Part shown: piece by piece, positions 34,909-43,430 of the stretch
Layout of the letters: each line of letters begins with the position of its first letter
Numbering within the stretch: the stretch's first letter is position 1
Origin: a virus
Reading direction: 5' to 3' (one strand)
Length of the DNA stretch: 53,211 bases
Virus record (IMG/VR): IMGVR_UViG_3300015263_000634
Span: 1-53,211 of that record
Program-made: the position numbers and the translations under genes
The notes under the pieces: model-generated
Told to the model about the DNA's origin: nothing
Seen by the model: only the letters and a program-made list of their open reading frames with translations
The model's database searches: none

Positions 34909-34942
34909 GCCCCATGGATTAAGGTCCATGGGGCTTTTTATT
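34909..34942 (+). terminator. Intrinsic terminator
   Basis: GCCCCATGG/CCATGGGGC, a 9-bp perfect stem with 8-nt loop, followed by TTTTTATT. It closes the regulator gene and precedes the primase-helicase. Confidence 0.85.
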
Positions 34943-34997
34943 GCTTGAAATTCCTCATTCTTTTGTTACCCTCACCTTCTATCAAGTGGGAAAAAAG

Positions 34998-36776
34998 ATG
35001 CTATCATCCGCACAGGAAGATATAAAACATTGGGCTATTGGCAGGCCCATTGGTCACTACAGACGGCTTTGCCCGTTCTGTTCGCACACAAGAGTAAAGA
35101 AGCACGAACGCTGCCTGTCTGTTGAGGTCAAGGATAACCGTGCCATTTACATCTGCTGGCATGGTGACTGCGGAGAGAAGGGGGTTGTCCTGTTCGAGGA
35201 GAAGAAGGCAGAGCGTCCCGCGCCAATGGTGCAGCGCACAACGGGAGCCGTCAAACACATAAGCCATACGCTCGATACCTTCGCTCTTGACTGGCTCAAG
35301 AAGCGGGGGATCAGTGAGGCTACGGCCAAGACATTCAAGGTTGTGGCGGCACAGGCATTCTTCCCGGCCATCAAGAGAAACACGGCGGCAGTTGCTTTCC
35401 CTTACATCGACAATGACAGGGTTGTCGGTCACAAGGTCAGGTCGGTCGAAGACAAGGCCAATGTGTGTGACAGGCCGCTCACGACCCTGTGCGGGCTTCA
35501 CTGCGTTGACATGGAGGAGGAAGCGTCCCTCACCATATGCGAGGGCGAGCCGGATATGCTTGCAATGGGAGAGGCAGGCGTCCTGAATGCCACCAGTGTC
35601 CCGAACGGCGCATCCTCCTTTACGGCAAACAACAAGGAGGGCGATGACCAAACTGTGTTTGGCTTCCTCTGGTCTGCCAAGGATATAATCGACAAGGCGA
35701 AGAAGGTTTACATAGCAACCGACAACGACGCCCCCGGTGAGAAGCTTGCTGATGAACTGGCCCGCCGCATAGGCAGGCACAAGTGCTGGAAAGTGGAGTA
35801 CCCAGATGGCTGCAAGGATGCCAACGATACACTATTACGACACGGTGGAGAGGTTCTTAAAGCCTGTGTTGATACAGCAAAACCTTGGCCTGTGGCTGGA
35901 CTTTACGAAGCAGAAACATTCTTCCCGCAAGTCCGCGAACTGTTCACCAATGGATATGGTGAGCGTGTCAAGACAGGTATTTCCGACCTTGATGAATATT
36001 ACTCGATTGAGAAAGGTATGCTCACGGTAGTTACCGGGATACCGGCCAACGGCAAATCGACATTTGTCGATCAGCTTATGCTCAATGCCGCCCGTCTCCA
36101 TGGCAGTACATTTGCAGTCTGCTCCTTTGAAAATCCAATTCACGTCCATATTGCGAAGCTTTCCGAAATGCTTGTCGGTAAGCATTTTTTCCAGAGCGAT
36201 CTTCCCGGCCCCGTAATGGAAGAAGATGAACTTGAAGGCGCATTACCCTTCATTCACCGGCACTTCAAATTCATGCAACAGGAAGACGGCGCAAAGGCAG
36301 ACATTGAAAGCATCATAGAAAGGATCAAGACGGCAGTATTCAGGTGGGGTGTAAGAGGAGCGGTCATCGACCCGTACAACTACATACAGCGTCCCAAGTC
36401 TGCGGAGAGCGAGACGCAGTGGATTGACGATGTGCTGACACGGATCAGGTTGCTGGCCCAAGCATACGACCTGCATATATGGTTCATTGCTCATCCTACA
36501 AAGCTTGTGTCTGACAGTGAGGGGAACTATCCACCACCAAGAGGCTATTCGATTTCCGGTTCCGGTTCATGGTATTCCAAGGCTGATTTCGGCCTCACCG
36601 TACACAGGGAGCGCAATCTTCCCGGCGTTGTCAGGATCATCAACTGGAAGACGCGATGGCACTGGCTTGGCAAGGAGGGAGAAGTATCGCTGCTTTGGGA
36701 TAATGTCCATCATTGCTACATGACGGGGATACAGCCAGAAATCGAGCCATATAACGGAGACATGTGGTATGATTAA
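34998..36776 (+). CDS. Primase-helicase (T7 gp4/Twinkle-like)
   Basis: A 592-residue replication enzyme. The N-terminal zinc motif has CPFC (25-28) and CWHGDC (53-58). The TOPRIM primase core has ICEGEPD (Glu182, Glu184) and ATDNDAPG (Asp242, Asp244). The DnaB-type helicase has Walker A GIPANGKST (347-355) and RGAVIDPYNYI as Walker B. It unwinds DNA 5'-3' and lays primers. The start at 34998 is preferred, because the longer frame begins within the terminator tail. It overlaps the next gene by 8 bp. No DNA polymerase gene accompanies it in the window. Confidence 0.9.
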   Translation: MLSSAQEDIKHWAIGRPIGHYRRLCPFCSHTRVKKHERCLSVEVKDNRAIYICWHGDCGEKGVVLFEEKKAERPAPMVQRTTGAVKHISHTLDTFALDWLKKRGISEATAKTFKVVAAQAFFPAIKRNTAAVAFPYIDNDRVVGHKVRSVEDKANVCDRPLTTLCGLHCVDMEEEASLTICEGEPDMLAMGEAGVLNATSVPNGASSFTANNKEGDDQTVFGFLWSAKDIIDKAKKVYIATDNDAPGEKLADELARRIGRHKCWKVEYPDGCKDANDTLLRHGGEVLKACVDTAKPWPVAGLYEAETFFPQVRELFTNGYGERVKTGISDLDEYYSIEKGMLTVVTGIPANGKSTFVDQLMLNAARLHGSTFAVCSFENPIHVHIAKLSEMLVGKHFFQSDLPGPVMEEDELEGALPFIHRHFKFMQQEDGAKADIESIIERIKTAVFRWGVRGAVIDPYNYIQRPKSAESETQWIDDVLTRIRLLAQAYDLHIWFIAHPTKLVSDSEGNYPPPRGYSISGSGSWYSKADFGLTVHRERNLPGVVRIINWKTRWHWLGKEGEVSLLWDNVHHCYMTGIQPEIEPYNGDMWYD

Positions 36777-37227
36777 AAAGATCAAGAGAGAGCCAATCGA
36801 CATGGGCACATCTGAATTATCCAAGCGTCTCCGCGTGGTGCCCAAGCCTATCGGTGGAGGGATGGAGTATCAGGGGAAAGTAGTAGACGAGACATATATA
36901 GACAGGCTGCTATTGGAAGATCGGATCAATTCATCGGATCATTCCACACTGGAGAAATTCCTGCACCTGCTACAGAAAGCAAACTTCGTGGGGATGCGGT
37001 CGCCTGTGTATGATGCGCCTCTTTCGGCTGACCCATCTATAGTGGGGGACCGGAGAGCCAACCAGATCAGGGCAGTTGTTTCATTGTTCAGGAGAATGGA
37101 CGAGCGCCTTGGAAAGGGAAAGCGCATTGTTCTTGTGAATATGGTTTTAATGGACAGGCCTTGGCCGGATACCGATGAACAGTTGAGAGACGCCATCGAT
37201 ACCCTTGCCAAGATAATGATGCGCTAG
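36769..37227 (+). CDS. Hypothetical protein, primase-linked
   Basis: A 152-residue helical protein with a NFVGMRSPVYDAPLSADPS segment and NQIRAVVSLFRRMDERLG. This layout, a D-P-S followed by R-x6-FRRM helix, occurs in uncharacterised proteins near phage replication genes. It overlaps the primase-helicase by 8 bp and converges on the minus-strand gene by 4 bp. Confidence 0.65.
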   Translation: MIKKIKREPIDMGTSELSKRLRVVPKPIGGGMEYQGKVVDETYIDRLLLEDRINSSDHSTLEKFLHLLQKANFVGMRSPVYDAPLSADPSIVGDRRANQIRAVVSLFRRMDERLGKGKRIVLVNMVLMDRPWPDTDEQLRDAIDTLAKIMMR

Positions 37228-37496
37228 AGGCGCTGATATTCGCCCTCGATTACCATGTCTGGTTTCGGAAGGGGAAATTCTGCTTCACGCAGCTTTCCCA
37301 TGATTTCTTCCTTCCTTGGATGCATCTCCACTTTCATTATGTCGTTGTGATTGTGAAGCACCCATGCCTTGCAGCCGGGATATACCTTCTGCAAATGCGC
37401 AGAGCAGAGGCTTGCAACGACCTGCATCTGCTGCTCGATTTCAGTCTTGATAATCGCGTGACGACCTTCTTCCGTTTCTATGATGACGGCATACAT
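37224..37496 (-). CDS. Hypothetical protein
   Basis: A 90-residue soluble alpha/beta protein (IETEEGRHAIIKTEIEQQMQ, KAWVLHNHNDIMKVEMHP). AAGGAGGGTGAATAAAC is a strong ribosome site. It is the last gene of the minus-strand 48-37 kb block. Function unknown. Confidence 0.65.
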   Translation of the reverse strand: MYAVIIETEEGRHAIIKTEIEQQMQVVASLCSAHLQKVYPGCKAWVLHNHNDIMKVEMHPRKEEIMGKLREAEFPLPKPDMVIEGEYQRL

Positions 37497-37498
37497 GT

Positions 37499-37702
37499 TT
37501 ATTCACCCTCCTTTGTCAGGCTGTCCCACCAGTATTCAAGGTATATGAAAGAGGATAATATGTATGCTTCGACTGCAAACGCATGGAGCAATACATGCCA
37601 GTTGAATTGAGAGATTGGGAACACGCTCACATCGAAGGTCAGTATCAATTCCATGTAAATCAGGAACCATCCAATCCTCCATGGGCTTCTTTGCTTTTTC
37701 AT
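37499..37702 (-). CDS. Small membrane protein
   Basis: A 67-residue protein with two hydrophobic, aromatic stretches (IGWFLIYMELILTFDVSVF and VLLHAFAVEAYILSSFIYL) and an acidic end. GGAGGAAAC precedes the ATG. It is separated from the ParB-like gene by 52 bp holding a long palindrome. Function unknown. Confidence 0.65.
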   Translation of the reverse strand: MKKQRSPWRIGWFLIYMELILTFDVSVFPISQFNWHVLLHAFAVEAYILSSFIYLEYWWDSLTKEGE

Positions 37703-37714
37703 GTTTCCTCCAAT

Positions 37715-37737
37715 GCTCCGGCCAAAATGGCCGGAGC
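37715..37737. repeat. Palindrome GGCCA-NNN-TGGCC, copy 4 (10-bp arms)
   Basis: GCTCCGGCCA-AAA-TGGCCGGAGC, the longest copy, in the intergenic space just upstream of the 37702 start on the minus strand. Confidence 0.75.
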
Positions 37738-37754
37738 GACACGCCAATTAAACA

Positions 37755-38846
37755 TTACTGAGAAAGGACTGACCAGCCCTGCGGTGTCTTGTAGGACGAC
37801 AGCATGGCAAGCTTGTCCACCTTCGGATGGTAAGCATTGATGATGCGTTCCATCTTGTTTTCAATTGGTTCTGTTGGGCCGTTCGGAAGCGACAATGCTT
37901 CCTTGCCCTGTTCAGGACCAGTGATGGTGCCCTTGGTGCCAACGATAAGAAACTTGTGCTGGACCTTGGACCAGATGCCCTCGACTGGCTCAATCTTGAA
38001 GATGAACGAGGCTTCATAGGTCAGGCCCCATTTCCTGAACAATGCCAAGCCATCGGCAAGGAAACCGTCATCCACTGCCATGTAAACAACGGCATTGGTA
38101 TCGAGCGGCGGCTTCTTTTCTGTGTCGATGTTGAAGCTTATGCCCTCGAAATTAGGCTCGACGAAAGCCACCTGATAAGTCTGTGGCTTCGGTTCAGGAG
38201 CCTTCGCTGCCTGCTTCACAGCCTGCTTTGTCTGTGCGATTTCCTTTTTCTTGTTGTCAATCTTCTCGACAACCTTCTTGACCACTTCCGGCGACGATGC
38301 CTTGGCAACTGTCTCCAGTTCCTTCTGGGTATAGCGTTCTTCAGGCTTGCCCTTGAGAAGATCAAGCTTGTTCTTGATCTGCTCTTTCACTTCAGCAATC
38401 TTGTCGATGCCTGTTGCTGCCTTGGCCGCACGGCGCACGGTTCTTTCACCAATGCCATACTGTTCGGCAATCTTTTCTGCCGTAGCTTCACCGACCTTGT
38501 GTGTCTGGTTGTAAAGCTGGCCAATGAAATAATCGAATTGAGCAGGGGTAAGATTGCGCCGACCCAACTGGTTGCGGATCATCCATTCCTTTGCCTCGTC
38601 AATATCCTTGAGGCTCACTTCATTGGTTTCATAATCGATGCCCAATTCACCGGCTATCTTGTAGCGGTTATGACCATCGAGAATGGCATTGCGCTCTTTC
38701 CACACAACGATAGGATCACGAATGCCTTCGGCTTCGATGCTCTTTTTCAGTTCGTTGTATTCATTCTCACGAAGGCTATCCAGCAATGACTGGAGTTCTT
38801 CGATAATGGTCAGGCCTTCATTGTTCTTTTTCATCGCTTGCGTCAT
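37755..38846 (-). CDS. ParB-like domain fused to degenerate MT-A70 methyltransferase
   Basis: A 363-residue protein. Residues 20-100 are ParB/StrR-like (IRDPIVVWKERNAILDGHNRY, motif GHNR 58-61). Residues 121-141 form an HTH (ATAEKIAEQYGIGERTVRRA). After a Lys-rich linker, residues 225-363 follow the MT-A70 adenine methyltransferase order (LALFRKWGLTYEASFIFK, HKFLIVGTKGTITGP, a UIPNGP-like SLPNGP segment), but where the catalytic DPPW should be the text reads VEPNFEG, so activity is doubtful. It may bind DNA and recognise rather than methylate adenine sites. AGGAGAATGACCT precedes the ATG. Confidence 0.75.
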   Translation of the reverse strand: MTQAMKKNNEGLTIIEELQSLLDSLRENEYNELKKSIEAEGIRDPIVVWKERNAILDGHNRYKIAGELGIDYETNEVSLKDIDEAKEWMIRNQLGRRNLTPAQFDYFIGQLYNQTHKVGEATAEKIAEQYGIGERTVRRAAKAATGIDKIAEVKEQIKNKLDLLKGKPEERYTQKELETVAKASSPEVVKKVVEKIDNKKKEIAQTKQAVKQAAKAPEPKPQTYQVAFVEPNFEGISFNIDTEKKPPLDTNAVVYMAVDDGFLADGLALFRKWGLTYEASFIFKIEPVEGIWSKVQHKFLIVGTKGTITGPEQGKEALSLPNGPTEPIENKMERIINAYHPKVDKLAMLSSYKTPQGWSVLSQ

Positions 38847-39489
38847 AGGTCATTCTCCTGTTGGTTTCTTGTGACAGTAGTTCTCTTGCCGCCGATACTG
38901 CGGCTGGAGCCGTAAATCTTATTGCTGCTTTCTTTACTCCTTCCTTTGGCATTCCAATGAATGCATCCCTGTTTTCGTCTGTTGAACGATCATAAACCTT
39001 TGCCTTGAACAGACGCACAAGGCGGTCGTTTACCTTCACTTCCCTTGCGGAAAGAATGAACCATTTGTCAGGAAGCACTTTGAAGTCATCCCTGTAGAAA
39101 ATGTTGCCGACATACTTCATCCATCCCCACCCAACATACAGATCAACATATGTTCCGCTCTTGGTTCCCATCGGTCCCTTCTTACCGACATGGCCGACGA
39201 CGGATGTGCGGATATTCCCGAAGATGGCATCTATTTTTCTGGTTATTTGCTGCCTTGTACGCTGTCTTAATGGTAGCTGTTCTTCCTTTATTGCCTCCGT
39301 CCCTTTGAGTGTGTCTTTCATTTCACGGTAGGCACTACGCAGATAATTTGACGCAGACCGCAATTCATAGCCTATGTCATCATCCTGCAAGTCCATCGAC
39401 ATCTTGGATTTGTCGTGAAGATAGGGGAGGACCTTGCGCAGGCCCTCCATCATTTTTGCTGCTTTCTGGCGCTCGAATTTCGTGGTCAT
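38818..39489 (-). CDS. Hypothetical protein
   Basis: A 223-residue protein with helical N-terminal half (RQKAAKMMEGLRKVLPYLHD, LRSAYREMKDTLKGTEA) and a beta-rich part with GTYVDLYVGWGWMKYVG. No family recognised. It overlaps the VWA-metallopeptidase by 1 bp and the ParB-like gene by 29 bp, so it belongs to the same operon. Confidence 0.65.
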   Translation of the reverse strand: MTTKFERQKAAKMMEGLRKVLPYLHDKSKMSMDLQDDDIGYELRSASNYLRSAYREMKDTLKGTEAIKEEQLPLRQRTRQQITRKIDAIFGNIRTSVVGHVGKKGPMGTKSGTYVDLYVGWGWMKYVGNIFYRDDFKVLPDKWFILSAREVKVNDRLVRLFKAKVYDRSTDENRDAFIGMPKEGVKKAAIRFTAPAAVSAARELLSQETNRRMTYDASDEKEQ

Positions 39490-40706
39490 CAGAATGCATC
39501 CTTGATTGGAATGTATGTGCCGAATGGCGCGTTATCCGGTCCTGTTGCTGCCCACAAGACAGGATAATCGGGAGCCTCGTCCGGCGATGGATAATCACAG
39601 ATACCCATATCAGTGAGGCACACCATCCAGTTCACTTCATCTTCAAGTTCAGCCGCTGCCTTGAATGAGGGAGCAATACATGTGCCGCCACGGCCCTTGA
39701 TTCTAAGATGCTTGAAGTCTTCCCCCGGTTCCCATACCGTCACACTCTGCACCACTGCATCGTGGACGATGATATAAAGCTTGTCAGGACCGCACATATC
39801 GATGATCCCGGCGATTTCGGTGGCGTAATACTGCAATTCCTTGTCGGTTACAGAACCGGATGCATCGACAGACAGGACGCCAATACCTGCACCATTGAAT
39901 TGAATGGTCGGCATAATCATTCCGTAATTGCCAAGAACACGGCGGTTCGGTTTCTGCCAAGTATAGTTGTCAGGCGTGACGCCGCTCACCCAAGACTGGA
40001 TATAATCTTTCCATTCAATCTTCGGCTTGCCGACCGCTTCTACAAGACCTTCAAGGCATCCCGGCAATTCGCCCCGCTGCTTTGCGGCTTGCGCTGCATT
40101 GTGAACAACTTCCTTGATGCGCTCTTCCAGTTCGCGTTTTTGCGTCTCGGAAGCTTTCTTGCCTTTCTTCCCCTTGGCGTCACTGATTTCACCAAAGACA
40201 ACCTTGCGGCCCTTTGCATCCTTGCCATCCTTGTCAGGCTGACCGTCCGCATCGACCATCAGGACATATTCTTTTACCCATTTGTCCTTGTTCTTCAGAA
40301 GGTCGTCGTAAATTTCATATACTGACCAGTCCCGGTACTTCTCATCATAGCAATATCCGGGCTTGCTTTCGGTTCCGCCCATGAGCGGAAGCCTCAATCC
40401 CATTTCTCTCAGGATGATGTTGATTGCAAAGTCTCCTGCAAGGTTCCACAGGAGAGGGTCACGTTCGCCACGACGAAGGCCGTGGAGGAATATTACATGG
40501 AATGCTTCATGGGCAATGACCGCTGCCGTTTCAAGAACAGAGAGGTTCTTGACGAAGTTTGGGTCCCAATAAACATGCCTCATGTCAGTTGCCATCGTTC
40601 CCACGGGGGCTTCAATATAGATAAGCCGTGTGGCGACAGCGGATATAAAAACTTGGTACTGGACGAGATACCGTTTGGCTCGCGTCATCTTGTCTATGGT
40701 CTGCAT
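39489..40706 (-). CDS. VWA-like domain/metallopeptidase (DUF2201-type)
   Basis: A 405-residue protein. The N-terminal part carries HEAFH (66-70) with downstream NLAGDFAIN (Asp92 as probable third zinc ligand). The C-terminal part is a VWA fold with the metal-dependent adhesion motif DASGS (281-285) and a GRGGT segment. This is the DUF2201 layout, which usually pairs with a MoxR ATPase; the ATPase is encoded 1.2 kb upstream. AAAGGAACCGGCC precedes the ATG, and a strong promoter lies immediately upstream. Confidence 0.85.
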   Translation of the reverse strand: MQTIDKMTRAKRYLVQYQVFISAVATRLIYIEAPVGTMATDMRHVYWDPNFVKNLSVLETAAVIAHEAFHVIFLHGLRRGERDPLLWNLAGDFAINIILREMGLRLPLMGGTESKPGYCYDEKYRDWSVYEIYDDLLKNKDKWVKEYVLMVDADGQPDKDGKDAKGRKVVFGEISDAKGKKGKKASETQKRELEERIKEVVHNAAQAAKQRGELPGCLEGLVEAVGKPKIEWKDYIQSWVSGVTPDNYTWQKPNRRVLGNYGMIMPTIQFNGAGIGVLSVDASGSVTDKELQYYATEIAGIIDMCGPDKLYIIVHDAVVQSVTVWEPGEDFKHLRIKGRGGTCIAPSFKAAAELEDEVNWMVCLTDMGICDYPSPDEAPDYPVLWAATGPDNAPFGTYIPIKDAF

Positions 40707-40736
40707 GGCCGGTTCCTTTCTTTGAGATTTCCCCCA

Positions 40737-40766
40737 ATTTTAGCGACAGGCCGTCGCTGTTGTCAA
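40737..40766 (-). promoter_or_regulatory. Strong promoter with CGAC-N5-GTCG operator
   Basis: Minus strand: TTGACA (40766-40761), 18 bases, TAAAAT (40742-40737). The palindrome CGAC-AGGCC-GTCG (40744-40756) lies in the spacer. A wider inverted repeat GACAGGCCG/CGGCCTGTC (40745-40753 and 40778-40786) brackets the -35. Confidence 0.8.
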
Positions 40767-40807
40767 GCGAAATTGTCCGGCCTGTCACTATATTACTGAA
40801 CAGAAGA

Positions 40808-41677
40808 TTAAGAGGCTTGTTTCTCTTTGATCTTGTTGAGCATGTCCTCGATCCTCGTCTTGACGTCTCCACGAACATGGGCGTCCTGCCGGAGCATCTT
40901 GCCGTCCAGAGACTTGAACTCATGGAACATGCGGTGACCGATTTCTGTTATCAGGGGATTGTTGGTCACGTTCATCATCATGGCGATTTCGGTTATCTCC
41001 TGAACATTCTGAACTGTAATGTCCCGAAGGCCTTTCTTGTTTTCGTCATACTGATTGATCTGTTCGATCATCTTGTTGAGAGCGCCCTTGATTTTGCCGA
41101 ATACTTCCTCCACTGTATTTTCATACATTGTGGCGACACGTTCTTCGGCTTGCCGACGCAGGGAATTTTCATCAAGATCAGTAAGGCCCTCAAGCCGCCA
41201 GTCATCGACGTTTGGCACCGGAGAGAACGCTATAGTGTATTCGAAGAAAGTCTTGATCTTCTCCACAGAGGGGAAGTCATCTTCCTTGAATGCATTGCCA
41301 AGACGCTTCGGCGCTGCTTCCTTGATTTCAGGATATATATCGCAAAAATCCCGAACAGCCTTGTCGAACTCGTCCTTGATCTGTTCTTGAGCGGCGATGT
41401 ACCGGTCATAAAGGGACGTAGCAAGCAACTGCTGCCCCTTTACCATTCCCGGCACAGTCAAATGATAGTGCTGCCGCCGACCGAAATTGGCCACCTGCAT
41501 TATAGGACGGACATAAGAATCAGGCGTCAGCTTCTTCACTGCCCTTATAGAACCGGGTTCAGCACCGTAATGATCCGACATTTCATTCGAGATTTCTGAA
41601 TCATTCACGTTTGCCTGCCACGTCCTCTGATGAAGGCTTACAAGCATTGCGCGGTCTGCAAGTTTAGTCATGGTCAT
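40808..41677 (-). CDS. DUF3150-like protein
   Basis: A 289-residue, largely helical protein with WQANVNDSEI at the start, LTVPGMVKGQQLLATSLYD, an FCDIYPEIKEAAPKRLGNAF block and YTIAFSPVPNVDDWRLEG. This order matches DUF3150, a family encoded with MoxR ATPases and VWA proteins. It is probably part of the same complex. GGAGAATGACC precedes the ATG. It overlaps the small membrane gene upstream. Confidence 0.75.
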   Translation of the reverse strand: MTMTKLADRAMLVSLHQRTWQANVNDSEISNEMSDHYGAEPGSIRAVKKLTPDSYVRPIMQVANFGRRQHYHLTVPGMVKGQQLLATSLYDRYIAAQEQIKDEFDKAVRDFCDIYPEIKEAAPKRLGNAFKEDDFPSVEKIKTFFEYTIAFSPVPNVDDWRLEGLTDLDENSLRRQAEERVATMYENTVEEVFGKIKGALNKMIEQINQYDENKKGLRDITVQNVQEITEIAMMMNVTNNPLITEIGHRMFHEFKSLDGKMLRQDAHVRGDVKTRIEDMLNKIKEKQAS

Positions 41678-41789
41678 TCTCCTTTATTAATTTACGATAG
41701 GCGATAACGCCCTTGGCGATGGCTTTCCCGATTTCTTCTGGTGCCCACAAGGACCACATCAGAATGAGAAAAATTCCCGTTATTGTCAT
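41664..41789 (-). CDS. 41-residue membrane protein
   Basis: MTITGIFLILMWSLWAPEEI... has one N-terminal hydrophobic segment and a basic helical tail. GAGGAGAATAACC precedes the ATG, and the stop overlaps the DUF3150-like start. It is one of several single-span microproteins in this block. Confidence 0.65.
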   Translation of the reverse strand: MTITGIFLILMWSLWAPEEIGKAIAKGVIAYRKLIKENDHD

Positions 41790-41877
41790 GGTTATTCTCC
41801 TCGGTTTTGGGTTTCTTGTTTATGGACCGGCGCTTTGCATCGCGCCGATCCCAGAATGCGCTGATAGATTTGCGCAT
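41692..41877 (-). CDS. Possible small basic protein
   Basis: A 61-residue open frame rich in Arg/Lys/Asn (FWDRRDAKRRSINKKPKTEE) whose ATG overlaps the ATPase stop (TGATG). It largely overlaps the better supported 41-residue membrane gene in another frame, so it may be spurious or end up as a coupling device. Confidence 0.3.
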   Translation of the reverse strand: MRKSISAFWDRRDAKRRSINKKPKTEENNHDNNGNFSHSDVVLVGTRRNRESHRQGRYRLS

Positions 41878-42980
41878 CAATCTTCTCCAGAGAAAAGCTT
41901 GACGCCCTCATTCATCTTCCAGTTAACAACATGCTTGTTCTTGAGAAGATCGGGCTTCTGCCGGAATGTGTCTTTCGCCCAATAAGCAGTGAACTCCTGA
42001 TTGGGAAGGCGGCGGATATAGGTAAGGATCGCCTCTATATTGCTTTCCTTTGCTACGTCAGCCAGATTGGCGAGGAGGAGATACAGAACATCAGCATCCT
42101 CATTGCCAAAGACGCGGGCTTCTTGAGGTTTCTTGAGAATGTCCTCAAGCTTCGGCATCTTGTCTTTCACACGTATCCAAGCTTGGAATTTCGGTGTTTC
42201 ACCCTCACCGATGGTGCCCATCAAGGCTTCAGTCTGGATATGATCGGGAAGCTGCCGGTCCAGCCATGTTCCAGCACGTTCCCAAGAACGAGGCGTTGGG
42301 CATGATTTCGCCCCCGGTTCAAACTTGTGAAGCGAAGCAGGATTGTTCTGGAGATAAACACGAACCAGAGGGTTGATTTGATGAGCCTGTGCATATTCCA
42401 GAAACTCTTCAAAATCAGGTTCAATGTAGATGAGGGTCAGTCGGTCAACCAGATGTGAAGGCATGGAAGTAGTACCGGCCTTGTTCTCTGGCTTGTTTGA
42501 AGTGACGCCGATGGTGATGCCGGGGGAAACATCGTGCCGTCCAATACGATGTTCATTGACAAGCTGCGACACAATATTCTGATTGGCAAGGAATGCCTGT
42601 GCCAATTCATCGAGGTTCCATATACCGGCAGGAACGTCAAGATCGGGCATATGGTCCGGCCTTGCACGGCGCACCCTGTCTATCATGACAGTCTTGCCAT
42701 TCTTGTCCTTGACCGGTTTGCCGTCAGGTCCAATCAGTTCTTCTATTTTGGGGATGCCGAAACCACCCAATTCGCCAGCATCATACTGTGCAACGATGGT
42801 ATCGAAGTAAGGCAGCTTGTACTCGTCAGCTACCTGAATGAATGCAGACGTCTTGCCGACGCCCGGATCGCCTAACAAGGCAGGTATCAGTCTATGCCGG
42901 ACGCTCTTGCCTTTCTCTGCCAATTCCAGATTATGGAGCAGAACGGAGGCGATTAACTTCTTTGCGTCTGTAATTCGCAT
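41877..42980 (-). CDS. MoxR-like AAA+ ATPase
   Basis: A 367-residue AAA+ protein: Walker A GDPGVGKT (37-44), Walker B-like WNLDELAQA (Asp124, Glu125), sensor-1 region GVTSNKPEN, and an arginine-finger region around LVDRLT. The LGGFGIP segment matches MoxR/CbbQ-type ATPases that act on VWA-domain partners. It heads an operon with DUF3150-like and, across another promoter, VWA genes. AAGAAAGGGCCACACC precedes the ATG. Confidence 0.85.
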   Translation of the reverse strand: MRITDAKKLIASVLLHNLELAEKGKSVRHRLIPALLGDPGVGKTSAFIQVADEYKLPYFDTIVAQYDAGELGGFGIPKIEELIGPDGKPVKDKNGKTVMIDRVRRARPDHMPDLDVPAGIWNLDELAQAFLANQNIVSQLVNEHRIGRHDVSPGITIGVTSNKPENKAGTTSMPSHLVDRLTLIYIEPDFEEFLEYAQAHQINPLVRVYLQNNPASLHKFEPGAKSCPTPRSWERAGTWLDRQLPDHIQTEALMGTIGEGETPKFQAWIRVKDKMPKLEDILKKPQEARVFGNEDADVLYLLLANLADVAKESNIEAILTYIRRLPNQEFTAYWAKDTFRQKPDLLKNKHVVNWKMNEGVKLFSGED

Positions 42981-43015
42981 GGTGTGGCCCTTTCTTTCGA
43001 GTTGAAACGCCCACC

Positions 43016-43044
43016 AGCTTACCGACGGCTTGTCGCCGCGTCAA
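43016..43044 (-). promoter_or_regulatory. Promoter with CGAC-N5-GTCG operator
   Basis: Minus strand: TTGACG (43044-43039), 17 bases, TAAGCT (43021-43016). CGAC-GGCTT-GTCG (43023-43035) fills the spacer. It drives the MoxR operon. Confidence 0.75.
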
Positions 43045-43067
43045 GCGATTTTTTTGGCTGATTTTCC

Positions 43068-43430
43068 TCAACCAGTGATACGATTATTCACTTCCACGTT
43101 TATTTCTTCTATTATCAATTGGAATGCAGCCTCTTGTAAAGCAACTCTTTCCAGATGCTTAACTTCTGCATTGGGATATACTTCCAATACTTCTTCAATA
43201 TTTTGCTCTACTGCTACGGAATCAATTACTTCAGCAATGAAAATCTTGGAGCGTTCATAACTTACAGCCATGACAAGTTGTGACCCATGAAATGTGAGCC
43301 ATACGCCTCCAACGGAGAAGGCGTCCACTCTGTCAATCACGCCATTTGGCAAAGGTACGGTCTTTTCCACGTCATGGAAGAAGTAATTCGTCATGTTCGC
43401 CAGTGTTGGGTCTTCCCTGATTGGCCTCAT
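43068..43430 (-). CDS. Hypothetical protein
   Basis: A 120-residue alpha/beta protein (VPLPNGVIDRVDAFSVGGV, a WLTFHGSQLVMAVSYE strand pair, acidic helical end). The start at 43430 follows GAGGAAATAGC. It overlaps the HNH gene by 4 bp. Function unknown. Confidence 0.65.
   Translation of the reverse strand: MRPIREDPTLANMTNYFFHDVEKTVPLPNGVIDRVDAFSVGGVWLTFHGSQLVMAVSYERSKIFIAEVIDSVAVEQNIEEVLEVYPNAEVKHLERVALQEAAFQLIIEEINVEVNNRITG

Noticed and set aside
37827-38789. Plus-strand 320-codon frame
   Set aside because: Antisense to the ParB/MT-A70 gene; Leu/Phe/Cys-rich composition typical of a reverse-strand shadow.
40760-41599. Plus-strand 279-codon frame
   Set aside because: Antisense to the DUF3150-like gene, which has family motifs and a ribosome site.
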